DNA of 32,128 nucleotides from Candidatus Aminicenantota bacterium (GCA_020348385.1 CP070750.1:2448318-2480445), one strand, 5' to 3'. Numbered from the stretch's first letter, positions 6,021-15,206 are shown. The notes: a model not told the origin generated them from the sequence alone. Made by a program: numbers and translations.

Positions 6021-7861
6021 CGTCCTCTCCAGAGTCGGTCTCTTCTGGGTCTTGTTTTCAAGCTTGTCATGAAAGCAGGCCTATCTTCTTCTCCCTGTTC
6101 TTGTTTTTCCTCCCCGGGTACGAAGATTTGGGCTCTTTTGCTGCTTTTATCTATCCGGAAGGAACGCTCAGCGGCATACAAGATTTCTTGTCGAAGCCCT
6201 TCTGCTGCGATTTCTTCCGTGAACGTTCTCCTGCCATCAACCAGGTCCTTTACGTAGTCATGAATCTGTTCTTCTGAATAAAATCTATGGATGTCCCATT
6301 CATCCAACGATTCTCCCTCGCAGCGCACGATCTCTTTTGTTCCCAGTCTCCCCTTCTCATACCGATTCGTCCCTCTTAAGTCGCCTCTTTGGATATTGGC
6401 CATCAGGTTGATTGGCACACGATTGACTTTGCGGATCATCCTCTTTTTTTTCTGTCCATTTTCTTCGCTTGTTTCGATGATCTCTCCGATTCCCCCTGTA
6501 TTGTACTGCATGAACTTTAATTTTCCCGGATGATTGTTGACCAGAGTCATGATGATCTCGTAGAACCGGTTGACCTTTTGTGCTCTCGAGCCGATGATGA
6601 ACGGATCAGTTCCGACGATCCGGACAGACTCTCCGGCCTTAAGAGGCTGACTGGCATAGCTGTGGGTGCTTTCTCCCCAAAGATAGGCTAGGACGGCTTG
6701 TTCAGGAGAGAGTTCTTGGGAGAAGTTCATGATGGTGTTTCTGCGGGTGATAAATGCGAAGATAATGCCATCCAGCTCCTCAAGCGGCGGAAGATCGATA
6801 GATTTTGAAAAAATATCGACCATTTTTCCCTTGATGTCGACCCGCAACTTTTTGCGCTGGACCACGGCCCTCCCGTTGGCGGTTAGGCTTTCGTCCATGA
6901 AATCGGGTTCGCCGTTGGCTTTGATCATCACGTTTTCCATCAGAGAAGACTTATCGGTCAGCGTGTTGTACATGGCCTCTTGGTATTCCTTCTCCACATC
7001 TGTTTTAACGAAAAAATTATTTTCTGAGCCCAATGCCGATCCATCATTACGCAAAAAAACGATGTCATCTTGGGTGACCCAAGTTTTTTCTCCTCGTTTG
7101 TGGCCCAGACCTAGCTGATGACAAGACCAGGTGGATTTTCCTGTCGCGGTCAGTCCGAAGAGAAAGACACCGTAGGTCTTGAGTTTATCTTCGGGATTTC
7201 GGGCCGCAACGATCTTCGTGCCCGAATGCAGTCCGAGCATGCCTTTTTGGTCAGCTGTCCACATAGACTGGCGGAGGAATCCCTTTTTGTCTTCACCCAT
7301 ATAGTCGGTTCCGAGTGCGATGTTGATGTCGTATTCGGGAAGCACTAGGACCTGTTGTCTTAACGGGTGTTCTTCTGGTATGTGGATCATGAAGAATTCT
7401 GGACCCGGCCTTTTCGTAGGTTTGAATAAGGTGGTCCCCCACATGTATCCCAACCGGTAATTGATAAGATCCGCCGCCGATACGAACAGATTACAGAGGG
7501 GATTGTAGTGTTTGTTGTCTGCCATTTGTCTTTGGATGTGATAAAAAGGAAGGGTCCGGAGGAGATGGAGAACTTTATCCAATTCGTTAGGAGATTTTGC
7601 AATTAAGGCTTTTTGTTGTTCCGAGGGCCGGGGTAGCCTTACATTATCACTTCCGAGATATACTGTTTTGGGGGCGATCCGGCTCGACATGACAGAACGC
7701 CATCCGTAAGACCCGAATTTTGTCTTGACGCCTGTGGCTTTGGCTCTGGGCTCCAGCCATTCTAAGTCCACTTTTTTAATGTTCGGCCCTTCAAGGGCAT
7801 GCGGAAGCTCCTGGGCAAATTTTTTGTAGGCGTCTTCGTTATAGAGCTGCTTATCACTCAT
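6017..7861 (-). CDS. pckA: Divergent ATP-type phosphoenolpyruvate carboxykinase
   Basis: A 614-aa protein with the P-loop carboxykinase fold, probably converting oxaloacetate plus ATP to PEP, CO2 and ADP. Evidence: a Walker-A-like loop GLTATGKST (236-244) at the place of the family's GLSGTGKTT, the metal-binding pair QDD (264-266), and an adenine-side region (MENVMIK...DESLTANGRA) like the family's ENV...DSLTENTR block. It diverges from E. coli PckA in the N-terminal substrate region and carries a C-terminal extension of about 45 charged residues, so it is about 75 aa longer than usual. Its start overlaps the end of the upstream aminotransferase fusion by 8 bases, so the two are translationally coupled, and that enzyme would supply oxaloacetate. 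A PEPCK-like kinase with another substrate is the alternative. Confidence 0.72.
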   Translation of the reverse strand: MSDKQLYNEDAYKKFAQELPHALEGPNIKKVDLEWLEPRAKATGVKTKFGSYGWRSVMSSRIAPKTVYLGSDNVRLPRPSEQQKALIAKSPNELDKVLHLLRTLPFYHIQRQMADNKHYNPLCNLFVSAADLINYRLGYMWGTTLFKPTKRPGPEFFMIHIPEEHPLRQQVLVLPEYDINIALGTDYMGEDKKGFLRQSMWTADQKGMLGLHSGTKIVAARNPEDKLKTYGVFLFGLTATGKSTWSCHQLGLGHKRGEKTWVTQDDIVFLRNDGSALGSENNFFVKTDVEKEYQEAMYNTLTDKSSLMENVMIKANGEPDFMDESLTANGRAVVQRKKLRVDIKGKMVDIFSKSIDLPPLEELDGIIFAFITRRNTIMNFSQELSPEQAVLAYLWGESTHSYASQPLKAGESVRIVGTDPFIIGSRAQKVNRFYEIIMTLVNNHPGKLKFMQYNTGGIGEIIETSEENGQKKKRMIRKVNRVPINLMANIQRGDLRGTNRYEKGRLGTKEIVRCEGESLDEWDIHRFYSEEQIHDYVKDLVDGRRTFTEEIAAEGLRQEILYAAERSFRIDKSSKRAQIFVPGEEKQEQGEEDRPAFMTSLKTRPRRDRLWRGR

Positions 7862-10226
7862 CCAGTTTACCGTCGCTGTCTGGTTTGGATCCTTGTTCGA
7901 TCAGTTTTTGGATGTCATCGGTTGTCGCTACCCCGGTGTTGATCAGATAGCAGTCTGTGCTTTCGAGAAGTTCGCGGAAAAAATTCCTCTGGTAGTCGAT
8001 TCTCTCTGGAGTAGTCAACAGCAGATGTGGATTGTAGAAGGGCTGGTTTTTTTGAGGGCCGATGGTTGTCCTCAGTCCTGGACTTTCTCCTGACTCTAGA
8101 ATCCTCAGAGCGTCCTCCACTTCCATTTTTACGAAAGGAGGAGAAGTGCTGTCATACCGGAGGAGGAAGATCCATTGCAATTGAGTTCTTTTGACATGCT
8201 TGGCCGGTCCTGCTATCCAATAGGGGTCCAGAATGGCAATGGCTTTTTTGGAAGCTTTGTAACAGAAAGGGGAACCACGATCCAGTCGGCAGTCATCCGC
8301 GCGGAGACAGTCGGTATACTGACAATCTTCTTTGCGTACCAACACATTTTCGCATTTGCTGTTATCTAATAGAGGAGCCAATCCGGGATAAAATTCGACA
8401 ACATGGGTTGGCATGACCATTTTCCTTTCTATAGAGTCAGCCAGGACGTGTCTCCCAGAAAATCGAATAAAAAGGATGTCGTTGGCGTGTATCCTCATTT
8501 CCTCATCTTGAAGCAAGGAGTAGAAAAGATCAGATTTTTTTGTGCCCTTGGGTCCGATGAGCACCAAGCCTTTTCCGCTATTGTCCGCAGACATGCCGCG
8601 GAGTGTGTATGTGCTGAACAGACGTTCTGCTACATCCATCACAAGACCGATAGCGAGACTTCGCAGCGGCGCATAATTATCGGTATTGACCATAATTCCT
8701 GTTTTTGTCTCGGAATTGTAGAAGGCACGGGGTTCCCTGCCCGCTAAGCCCTCCACCGCGTAGATGATGCCGTGGGGTTCGAGGTCCGCTTCCAGTTGTG
8801 CCGGGTACCAGTTTTCGATCCAGAAGTCATTCAGATGGGACACGTTTGTCCGCAATTGGACGACGACCCCGTTAATGTTGGCATTCCATTCAAAATAGTT
8901 GGCATAACTGAGGTTGTCCTCCATTTCAGCCACAAGGGCATCCCTCATGTTGATGGATATCGAGGAATCGACAGGAACGGATGTTTTAATCCGGGTCTGG
9001 GTGTTGTTCAGGGAAATACGTTTGGTTTTTTTAGCTGTTTTCAGCTTTGAGATGGCTTCGATGATCCTATCCAGGCCTTTTTCGAGGTTTTCCATGGATG
9101 TGGCATAGGAGATGCGGATGCAGTCATCCATGCCAAAGGCATCTCCCGGGACGATTGCCACATTTGCTTCTTTCAGCAGGAAGTAGGCGAGCCCATAAGA
9201 ATTACGGATGGTCATGTTGTTGTACTCTTTTTCATAAGTGGAAGAGAAGTTGGGAAACAGATAAAAGGCCCCTTGAGGTTTGTGGCAAGAAATACCCGGA
9301 ATACTCTGGAGTCTCATCAACACGTAATTGCGTCTCCTCTGGAATTCCGCCACCATTTTTGAAACGTCATATTGAGGCCCGCTCAGTGCCTCCAAGCTGG
9401 CTTTTTGGGATATGGAGCAGGGATTGGATGTGCTGTGGCTTTGGATCTTAGCCATGCCGTTGATGACATCTGCCGGACCTGCTGCATACCCGATCCGCCA
9501 TCCTGTCATCGAGTAGGCTTTGGAAACACCGTTTATCACGATGGTTTTCTTTTTTATCTCTTCACCCAGAGAAGCAAAGCTGTGGAAACGGAAGTCATCG
9601 TACACGAGTTTTTCATAAATTTCATCGGCGATGACAAAAATATCTTCTTCCAACACAACATCTGCCAGGGATTCGAGAGTGTGTCTGGGATAAGCAGCGC
9701 CTGTTGGATTGGAGGGATTGTTTAAAACCAAGGCTTTGGTTGCCGGTGTGATGGCAGACTTCAATTCTTCTTGCGTCAACAGGAATCCATTTTCTTCTTT
9801 GGTCCGAACGATCACACTTTTTCCACCAGCAAGAGATACAGCGTGGGGATAGGTCACCCAATAGGGAGCGGGAATAATGACCTCATCGCCCTCATTGATC
9901 AGGGCTTGGATAAGATGATATAGGGCGCTTTTTGCTCCGGAAGAGGTGATGATCTGGTTTGTCTGGTATTCTAAAGACAGGTCCTCCTTAAGTCTTTTGA
10001 CGATGGCTTCTTTGAGTTCGGGGATGCCATCGTTTTGGGTGTACTTGGTGAAATTTTCTTCTATGGCGCGGACTCCCGCCTGTTTGACATTGTCTGGGGT
10101 GGCAAAATCCGGTTCCCCAACGCTAAAGTCGATAACATCAATCCCCTCGGCTTTCATGGCCCTAGCCTTGGCTGTGACCTTTAAGGTTGGAGATTCTCCG
10201 ATCTTGTTTGCTTTTTCTGATACCAT
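7854..10226 (-). CDS. Aspartate aminotransferase fused to a PEPCK/HPr-kinase-like NTPase domain
   Basis: A 790-aa fusion. Residues 1-395 are a complete class I aminotransferase (aspartate type): NNPSNPTG (169-176), DEIYE (201-205), the PLP-binding Lys236 in SKAYSMTGWR, and the carboxylate-binding Arg371. Residues about 415-790 form a second domain that begins after a threonine/serine-rich linker. It resembles the HPr kinase/PEPCK P-loop fold: LRSLAIGLVMDVAERLF, then GKGLVLIGPKGTKKSD with a degenerate P-loop (558-565), then ANDILFIR where the second acidic motif is expected. Five cysteines (625, 635, 640, 646, 655) cluster after it. The frame is open throughout with no sign of a frameshift. 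Start ATG 10226 has AAAGGG upstream and lies 22 bases after the flotillin gene. The aminotransferase assignment is firm; the C-terminal domain's activity is unknown. Confidence 0.85.
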   Translation of the reverse strand: MVSEKANKIGESPTLKVTAKARAMKAEGIDVIDFSVGEPDFATPDNVKQAGVRAIEENFTKYTQNDGIPELKEAIVKRLKEDLSLEYQTNQIITSSGAKSALYHLIQALINEGDEVIIPAPYWVTYPHAVSLAGGKSVIVRTKEENGFLLTQEELKSAITPATKALVLNNPSNPTGAAYPRHTLESLADVVLEEDIFVIADEIYEKLVYDDFRFHSFASLGEEIKKKTIVINGVSKAYSMTGWRIGYAAGPADVINGMAKIQSHSTSNPCSISQKASLEALSGPQYDVSKMVAEFQRRRNYVLMRLQSIPGISCHKPQGAFYLFPNFSSTYEKEYNNMTIRNSYGLAYFLLKEANVAIVPGDAFGMDDCIRISYATSMENLEKGLDRIIEAISKLKTAKKTKRISLNNTQTRIKTSVPVDSSISINMRDALVAEMEDNLSYANYFEWNANINGVVVQLRTNVSHLNDFWIENWYPAQLEADLEPHGIIYAVEGLAGREPRAFYNSETKTGIMVNTDNYAPLRSLAIGLVMDVAERLFSTYTLRGMSADNSGKGLVLIGPKGTKKSDLFYSLLQDEEMRIHANDILFIRFSGRHVLADSIERKMVMPTHVVEFYPGLAPLLDNSKCENVLVRKEDCQYTDCLRADDCRLDRGSPFCYKASKKAIAILDPYWIAGPAKHVKRTQLQWIFLLRYDSTSPPFVKMEVEDALRILESGESPGLRTTIGPQKNQPFYNPHLLLTTPERIDYQRNFFRELLESTDCYLINTGVATTDDIQKLIEQGSKPDSDGKLDE

Positions 10227-10248
10227 GGTAAACCCTTTATCTCAAAGA

Positions 10249-11661
10249 CTATTCTTCTTTTTTGTCTTCGTCTTCGGAAGCTAATTTCTTCTTCAGGTAT
10301 TTTTTCAGGTCCACTCCGGTAAGAGATTTGACCACCTCAGGCATTTGCGCCAGGATTTCTCCCACCTGAGCGGTGATTTTTGTGGTGCCGAGGTTTTTAT
10401 CCCCACCAACGACGACAATCTTATCCACCTTGGAAAGGGGCTCAGAAACAGATTTCGCCAGGTCGGGGAGCATTTTGAGGTACATTTCCAGAATGGCGGC
10501 TTGGTTGTATTTATCCCACGCTTGGGCTTTTTTCAACATCGATTCTGCCTCGGCCAATCCCAGTTGTTTGGTTTTTTCCGCCTGGGCAACTCCTTCGAGT
10601 TTCAAGGCATCGGCTTTTCCTCTGGCTTCGGATTGGATGCGGAATTCCTCGGCTTCCGCCTCGGCTTTCATCTGGTATTTCCGGGCATCTGCGGGTTTGA
10701 TGACATTGGAGTTCAGCTCTTTTTCTTTGCGCGCGATTTCCAGCTCTTCGATTTTTATAGATTCCTGTTTCTCGATGAATTTGACCTTGGCCTCCTCCTT
10801 TTTCATATCCTGAGATAGCCGGGCTCTTTCGATCTCATAAGCAAAGTCGGCCGTGGCCTTTTTTTGGTTGACCTGCACTTGTGATTCGGCTTTTTTTGCT
10901 TCGTTCTCCCACTGAGCTTTGGCGATCGATGCTTCCGCAGCCAGGCGAGCTATTTCCCCTTCTTTTCGTGCTTCAGAAGATTTGATCGTGGCTTCCTTTT
11001 CGGTTTCTGCCTCGGCAATGGTTGCGTCTCTTTTAGCCGCTACGATCTGGGGTTTTCCAAGCGCATCCAGGTAACCTTGAGTGTCGCTTATGTCCTTCAG
11101 GGCAAACGACATCATATTCAGGCCCATCCGGGAGAAATCGCTCTGAGCAGCCTGGCTCACATTGGTCGAGAATTCATGCCGGGCCTTATAGATCTGCTCC
11201 ACAGTCATGGTTCCCATCACTTCCCTCATCTTGCCTTCGAGCACAGTTTCAGCCACAGACCTGATCCCTTCTTTTCCCAATCCGAGGAATTGTTCAGCGG
11301 CTATACGGATCGAATGATCGGAGGAATCGATTTTTATCTGAGCGACAGCCTCCGCCATGATAGGGACACCGCTGTTTGTCAAGACTTCAGGTGTTTTGAT
11401 GTTCATGGTGATGGCTTCCATCGGAAGTGTGTCGACTGTTTCCACAAAGGGCAAAACAAACGTTCCTCCACCTAGACGGTAACGATATCCGACCTTGGTC
11501 TTTGTTCCGTCAGCAGCTATTGTTGTGCGTTTTCTTCCCCCTGATATGATAAGAACTTCGTTCGGTCCGACTTTTCGGTACTGTTTTGCCAACAACAGAG
11601 CGATGAGTGCCGTAACAACGATTATGATGCCGATTAAAATGAGTCCGGATGTTATATTCAT
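10249..11661 (-). CDS. floT: Flotillin-like SPFH membrane-scaffold protein
   Basis: A 470-aa flotillin of the FloT/YuaG type. It has an N-terminal membrane segment (residues 5-27), then an SPFH/band-7 domain to about residue 200 (VGPNEVLIISGGRKR, VPIMAEAVAQIKI), then a long alanine/glutamate-rich coiled coil (about 210-400) with the family's repeated A-E-A-E and EARGKADALKLEG segments, and a C-terminal VDKIVVVGGD motif. Flotillins oligomerise into large membrane platforms that organise lipid domains. The ribosome binding site AAGGAGG lies 5 bases before ATG. It is the first gene of a three-gene minus-strand run with the aminotransferase fusion and PEPCK, 22 bases apart from the former, so it is likely co-transcribed. 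A functional link to those metabolic enzymes is not established. Confidence 0.93.
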   Translation of the reverse strand: MNITSGLILIGIIIVVTALIALLLAKQYRKVGPNEVLIISGGRKRTTIAADGTKTKVGYRYRLGGGTFVLPFVETVDTLPMEAITMNIKTPEVLTNSGVPIMAEAVAQIKIDSSDHSIRIAAEQFLGLGKEGIRSVAETVLEGKMREVMGTMTVEQIYKARHEFSTNVSQAAQSDFSRMGLNMMSFALKDISDTQGYLDALGKPQIVAAKRDATIAEAETEKEATIKSSEARKEGEIARLAAEASIAKAQWENEAKKAESQVQVNQKKATADFAYEIERARLSQDMKKEEAKVKFIEKQESIKIEELEIARKEKELNSNVIKPADARKYQMKAEAEAEEFRIQSEARGKADALKLEGVAQAEKTKQLGLAEAESMLKKAQAWDKYNQAAILEMYLKMLPDLAKSVSEPLSKVDKIVVVGGDKNLGTTKITAQVGEILAQMPEVVKSLTGVDLKKYLKKKLASEDEDKKEE

Positions 11662-11716
11662 ATTTGCCTCCTTATGTCAGGATGTAAGACAAAAAAAAAG
11701 GTGTTTGTTGAATCAT

Positions 11717-11722
11717 ATTATA
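11717..11722 (-). promoter_or_regulatory. Possible -10 box for the flotillin operon
   Basis: TATAAT on the minus strand about 55 bases before the flotillin start, in the AT-rich 200-base gap upstream of that gene. The -35 region is poor (TTCCTC at 18-base spacing), so this is only a candidate. Apart from this and the inverted repeat at 11783, I see nothing in the gap 11662-11863. Confidence 0.35.
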
Positions 11723-11782
11723 AATCACCTATCCAATGATGAGGAAGAAGAAATATATTAGCCGTAAGTTCAATTATTTTCA

Positions 11783-11819
11783 AGTACCTCCCGATAAAAT
11801 TTAGGGAGTGCTACGTACT
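11783..11819 (-). terminator. Imperfect hairpin after the glycosyltransferase gene
   Basis: AGTAC-CTCCC (11783-11792) pairs with GGGAG...GTACT (11804-11808 and 11815-11819) around an AT-rich loop, with a 6-base bulge on one side. It lies about 45 bases after the end of the five-gene lpxK operon on that strand and could end its transcript or act as an operator for the flotillin gene. There is no long T-tract, so a terminator role is weak. Confidence 0.35.
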
Positions 11820-11863
11820 CTAACAGGAGAAAGGGTGGCAGCGAATGGAATATCCTCTTTTTT

Positions 11864-12550
11864 TTATTTAAAGAATTTAAACCGAAAGATGTGGTAGATA
11901 GCGGCAATACCGTCTTTCCATCCTATCTTTTTGCCTTCACTGTAGTCTCTTCCAGAATAAGAGATGGGTACCTCATAGATCTTTGCCTTCAGTTTGGCAA
12001 GTTTTATCGTAATTTCTGGTTCGAAGCCGAATCTCTTGGATTTCAGCATGATGCGATCAAGAAGCTCTTTTTTGATAACCTTATAGCATGTCTCCATGTC
12101 CGATAGGTTAAGATTGGTTAACATGTTGGATAACGTGGTCAGGAGCTTGTTACCGACATAATGCCAGAAGAAGAGAACCCGGTGTGGTCCTCCAAGGAAG
12201 CGAGACCCATACACGACGTCGGCACGGCCGTCCAAAATGGGCTTCAGGAGCGTCGGGTATTCTGCAGGATCATACTCCAGGTCTGCATCTTGGATCAGAA
12301 TGATATCCCCCTGGGCGTTGGAAAACCCTGTCTGAAGCGCGGCCCCCTTTCCCTGATTTTTCGGATGGAAAAAGGTCTTGATATCGGGAGAATTCAGGTT
12401 TTTCAGGACATCTTGCGTCCCGTCTTTGGAACCATCATCCACGATAATGATCTCCTTTTCCATTCCCACATCGATCTCCCGAACGCGGTGAATCACTTCA
12501 TCGATGGTATGCTTTTCATTAAAGACTGGTATGATAATGGAAAGTTTCAT
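11864..12550 (-). CDS. Family 2 glycosyltransferase (polyprenyl-phosphate type)
   Basis: A 228-aa GT-A enzyme resembling DPM1-like synthases that move a sugar from a nucleotide donor to polyprenyl phosphate. It starts [12 protein letters not shown], followed by the nucleotide-binding VDDGSKDGT (37-45), the GKGAALQTG helix, and the metal-binding DAD (88-90) in [10 protein letters not shown] later [10 protein letters not shown] motif is typical of this subgroup. There is no C-terminal membrane domain. The start at 12550 overlaps the upstream gene's stop as ATGA, so translation is coupled. An open frame extends upstream but only as the other frame of that gene. It is the last gene of the envelope operon; donor and acceptor cannot be told from sequence. 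Confidence 0.88.
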   Translation of the reverse strand: MKLSIIIPVFNEKHTIDEVIHRVREIDVGMEKEIIIVDDGSKDGTQDVLKNLNSPDIKTFFHPKNQGKGAALQTGFSNAQGDIILIQDADLEYDPAEYPTLLKPILDGRADVVYGSRFLGGPHRVLFFWHYVGNKLLTTLSNMLTNLNLSDMETCYKVIKKELLDRIMLKSKRFGFEPEITIKLAKLKAKIYEVPISYSGRDYSEGKKIGWKDGIAAIYHIFRFKFFK

Positions 12551-13518
12551 GATGTTCGTTTTGGTGATGTGGTTAGTCCGAGGACCTCTTGGAAATAGAC
12601 GATGGTTTTTTTGAGCCCCTCTTCGAGTGGCGTTTGTGGTTTCCATCCAAGTTTTTTTTGAGCCGATGAGATATCCGGACATCGGTGGACAGGATCGTCT
12701 TGGGGCAGGGGATTGTGGTTGATTTCTGAGGTGCTTCCTGTAAGGGCAATGACCTTTTGGGCCAATTCCATGATGCTGAATTCTCCAGGATTTCCGATAT
12801 TTACCGGTCCCGTAAAGTCTTCCTGCTCCATCATTGCAACAAGCCCCGAAATAAGATCTGTTACGTAACAGAAAGAACGGGTTTGGCTCCCGTCCCCATA
12901 GACCGTCAAAGGCTTGTTCTGCAAGGCCTGGACAATGAAATTGCTGACTACCCTTCCATCATCCACTGCCATTCGGGGACCATAGGTATTGAAGATGCGG
13001 ACGATTTTGATGTCGGTTTTGTTTTGGCGGTGATAGTCCATCATCAGAGTCTCGGCCACACGCTTTCCTTCATCATAGCAACTGCGGGGTCCTATCGGGT
13101 TTACATGACCCCAATATGTCTCCGGTTGGGGGTGGACTTGAGCGTCGCCGTAAACTTCGGAAGAGGAGGCAAGGAGAATACGTGCTTCTGTGCGCTTTGC
13201 CAATCCCAACATGTTGATAGTTCCCATGACATTGGTTTTGACTGTTTTAATGGCGTTGTGCTGGTAATGGATTGGTGAGGCAGGGCATGCCAAGTGATAA
13301 ACCCTGTCGACTTCCACAAAAAGGGGGTGTATGACATCGTGTCGGATAAGTTCGAAGTGATGATCGGTAAGAAGATGTCGAATATTGTCCTTGCTTCCTG
13401 AGAAAAAATTGTCGACACATATGACATCTGCCCCTTTGTTTACAAAATAGTCACAAAGATGACTTCCCAAGAAACCAGCTCCACCCGTGATTAGAATACG
13501 ATTCATTTTCCTGTCCAT
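12547..13518 (-). CDS. UDP-glucuronate decarboxylase (UDP-xylose synthase, UXS type)
   Basis: A 323-aa short-chain dehydrogenase/reductase-fold enzyme that should turn UDP-glucuronate into UDP-xylose with bound NAD. It has the NAD-binding [10 protein letters not shown] (11-20) and SSSEVYGD (118-125). Its active-site signature [19 protein letters not shown], with Tyr148-x3-Lys152, is highly characteristic of UXS enzymes. The start is uncertain: an AAGGAGG sits only 2 bases before ATG 13518 and 14 bases before ATG 13506, and a GTG at 13542 overlaps the rph stop. 13518 is chosen as a compromise; all three keep the NAD motif. Its place between rph and a glycosyltransferase suggests xylose or a derived pentose in surface glycans. 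Confidence 0.88.
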   Translation of the reverse strand: MDRKMNRILITGGAGFLGSHLCDYFVNKGADVICVDNFFSGSKDNIRHLLTDHHFELIRHDVIHPLFVEVDRVYHLACPASPIHYQHNAIKTVKTNVMGTINMLGLAKRTEARILLASSSEVYGDAQVHPQPETYWGHVNPIGPRSCYDEGKRVAETLMMDYHRQNKTDIKIVRIFNTYGPRMAVDDGRVVSNFIVQALQNKPLTVYGDGSQTRSFCYVTDLISGLVAMMEQEDFTGPVNIGNPGEFSIMELAQKVIALTGSTSEINHNPLPQDDPVHRCPDISSAQKKLGWKPQTPLEEGLKKTIVYFQEVLGLTTSPKRTS

Positions 13519-13538
13519 GCCCTCCTTAAGCCTTGGTG

Positions 13539-14282
13539 TCACCCATAGGCCATGAAGAGAAGGCTCCTCTGTTTGAGAATTTCTTTTTGAGCCAAAAAAA
13601 GTGCTTTTATGCCTTTGTCGGCCAGGCCTAATAGGGCGTTGAAATCTTTTTTTGTGAACGGGGACTTTTCAGCCGTTGCCTGTATTTCCACAATTTTGCC
13701 CGTATCTGTCTTGATGACGTTCATGTCGACCTCTGCCGAGGAATCCTCTTTATAGTCTAGATCTAGAAGGAGATTCCCATCGACTATTCCCACGCTCACG
13801 GCACTAACAAGGTTTTGCAGCGGCATTTCGTCGATTGTACCCTCATCCATCATTTTTTTTAAAGCCAAGGCCAGCGCGACACAACCCGCTGTGACCGATG
13901 CCGTTCTAGTACCTCCGTCGGCTTGGATGATATCACAATCGATGGTGATCGTTCTTTCTCCGAGAATCCCCAGGTCTGTCACAGTCCGCAAGGAGCGCCC
14001 GATAAGACGTTGAATTTCCTGGGTACGGCCAGACATTCTGCCGGGACCTCTTTCACGGGGCGTTCTTTTTTCCGTAGAACAGGGAAGCATGGCATATTCC
14101 GCTGTGATCCATCCCTTCCCGCTACCCTTGAGAAACGAGGGGACTTTTTCCTCGATTGTGGCCCCTGCCACCACTTTCGTTTTTCCGACCTCGATTAAAG
14201 CTGATCCATCGGCGAAATCGAGATAATCTGGCGTCAGAGACAAGGGACGTATGGTATCCGCAGATCGGTTATCTTCTCTCAT
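13539..14282 (-). CDS. rph: Ribonuclease PH
   Basis: A 247-aa phosphate-dependent 3'-5' exoribonuclease that trims tRNA 3' ends. It matches the family along its length: the [16 protein letters not shown] start, the arginine-rich phosphate-binding [21 protein letters not shown] segment, and the catalytic [15 protein letters not shown] block (115-129). The length is normal and there is no fusion. It lies 15 bases after the lauroyltransferase-like gene and just before the UXS gene, so a tRNA-processing enzyme is embedded in an envelope operon. No rdgB-type gene follows, although that is the common partner. Confidence 0.97.
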   Translation of the reverse strand: MREDNRSADTIRPLSLTPDYLDFADGSALIEVGKTKVVAGATIEEKVPSFLKGSGKGWITAEYAMLPCSTEKRTPRERGPGRMSGRTQEIQRLIGRSLRTVTDLGILGERTITIDCDIIQADGGTRTASVTAGCVALALALKKMMDEGTIDEMPLQNLVSAVSVGIVDGNLLLDLDYKEDSSAEVDMNVIKTDTGKIVEIQATAEKSPFTKKDFNALLGLADKGIKALFLAQKEILKQRSLLFMAYG

Positions 14283-14297
14283 GTTATTCTATCCGCT

Positions 14298-15206
14298 TCA
14301 TTCCTCTCCTTCCGGCCGTGTTTTCCAGCGATCGTGGAACCATAGCCAGACGTTTGGGTTTTCCTGAATCTGATTCTGTATAATCTTAGTGCATAATTGC
14401 GTGATTTTCAACACATCCTGTTCTTCTTTATCTGTCACAGTGATTTTGAGGGACTGGAGGATCTTTAAGTGATATTTCCCTTTTCGGACGGGATAACAAA
14501 AAACCGGAACTATCGGAGCATTCGTTTTGAGAAAAAATGATGCTAAGCTGGGCGTTGTGGCAGCAGGTTTGCCAAAAAAATCCACAAACACCGCTTGGTT
14601 GCGCACGACATTCTGGTCGATCAGGATCGCTACTATTTCCTTGGCCTCAAGAGCGCGAAGGATGGGTCTTGCCGCCTGCTGTTTGTAGATGACGTTGGCT
14701 CCGAGTTTTTTTCTTATTTTAAGAAGCTCTTTTTCAAGCAGTCGATTGTCGAGCGCACGGGCTATGACATTGACCTTTCCGATTTGGGAGACCAGGGCAG
14801 TGGCCATTTCCCAGTTTCCCAAATGGGCGGAAAAGATCAGCACTCCCTTTCCTTTGAGCACGGCCTTTTCGAGATGCTCTGTGCCCTCGATGGTTAGTAG
14901 CCTCAGGACCTTGCCCCGTTTCATGTGCCGGACTTTTATGATATCGGCGAAAACACTCCCAAAATGTCTGAAGGAAGACATTGCTATCTCCTTTTGTTGT
15001 GCAACAGAGAACTGGGAGCCAAAAGCTGTTTTTAGGTTGGATAGGGCTATAAGCCTGTGCTTCCTATCGATGCGATAAATAAGGGATCCCAAGGCTCCTC
15101 CGATGGCAAGACAGATAGGACGTGGTAGCACGGAAAAGGGAATTTTGAGAAATTGGAATCCGAAAAACTCTGTCTTTTCGTGAAGGCTAGCCATTGGCGA
15201 TTTCAA
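14298..15206 (-). CDS. lpxL: LpxL/HtrB-family lipid A acyltransferase
   Basis: A 302-aa inner-membrane acyltransferase of the lysophospholipid/lipid A late-acyltransferase family, which adds a secondary acyl chain to lipid A. The catalytic His128-x4-Glu133 is in SAHLGNWEM, and an N-terminal hydrophobic stretch (about 22-45) is present. Conserved later blocks include VIARALDN and ILIDQN, followed by VDFFGKPAATTPS. The TTG at 15206 overlaps the lpxK stop (TTGA) with AAGGA 3 bases away. An ATG at 15194 is the alternative start. Direct coupling to lpxK supports lipid A as substrate. LpxL and LpxM cannot be separated by eye. Confidence 0.87.
   Translation of the reverse strand: MKSPMASLHEKTEFFGFQFLKIPFSVLPRPICLAIGGALGSLIYRIDRKHRLIALSNLKTAFGSQFSVAQQKEIAMSSFRHFGSVFADIIKVRHMKRGKVLRLLTIEGTEHLEKAVLKGKGVLIFSAHLGNWEMATALVSQIGKVNVIARALDNRLLEKELLKIRKKLGANVIYKQQAARPILRALEAKEIVAILIDQNVVRNQAVFVDFFGKPAATTPSLASFFLKTNAPIVPVFCYPVRKGKYHLKILQSLKITVTDKEEQDVLKITQLCTKIIQNQIQENPNVWLWFHDRWKTRPEGEE

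Noticed and set aside
12551..12682. N-terminal extension of the GT2 glycosyltransferase
   Set aside because: The extension is basic and unlike any GT2 start and overlaps the UXS gene; the ATGA overlap gives a natural start at [12 protein letters not shown].
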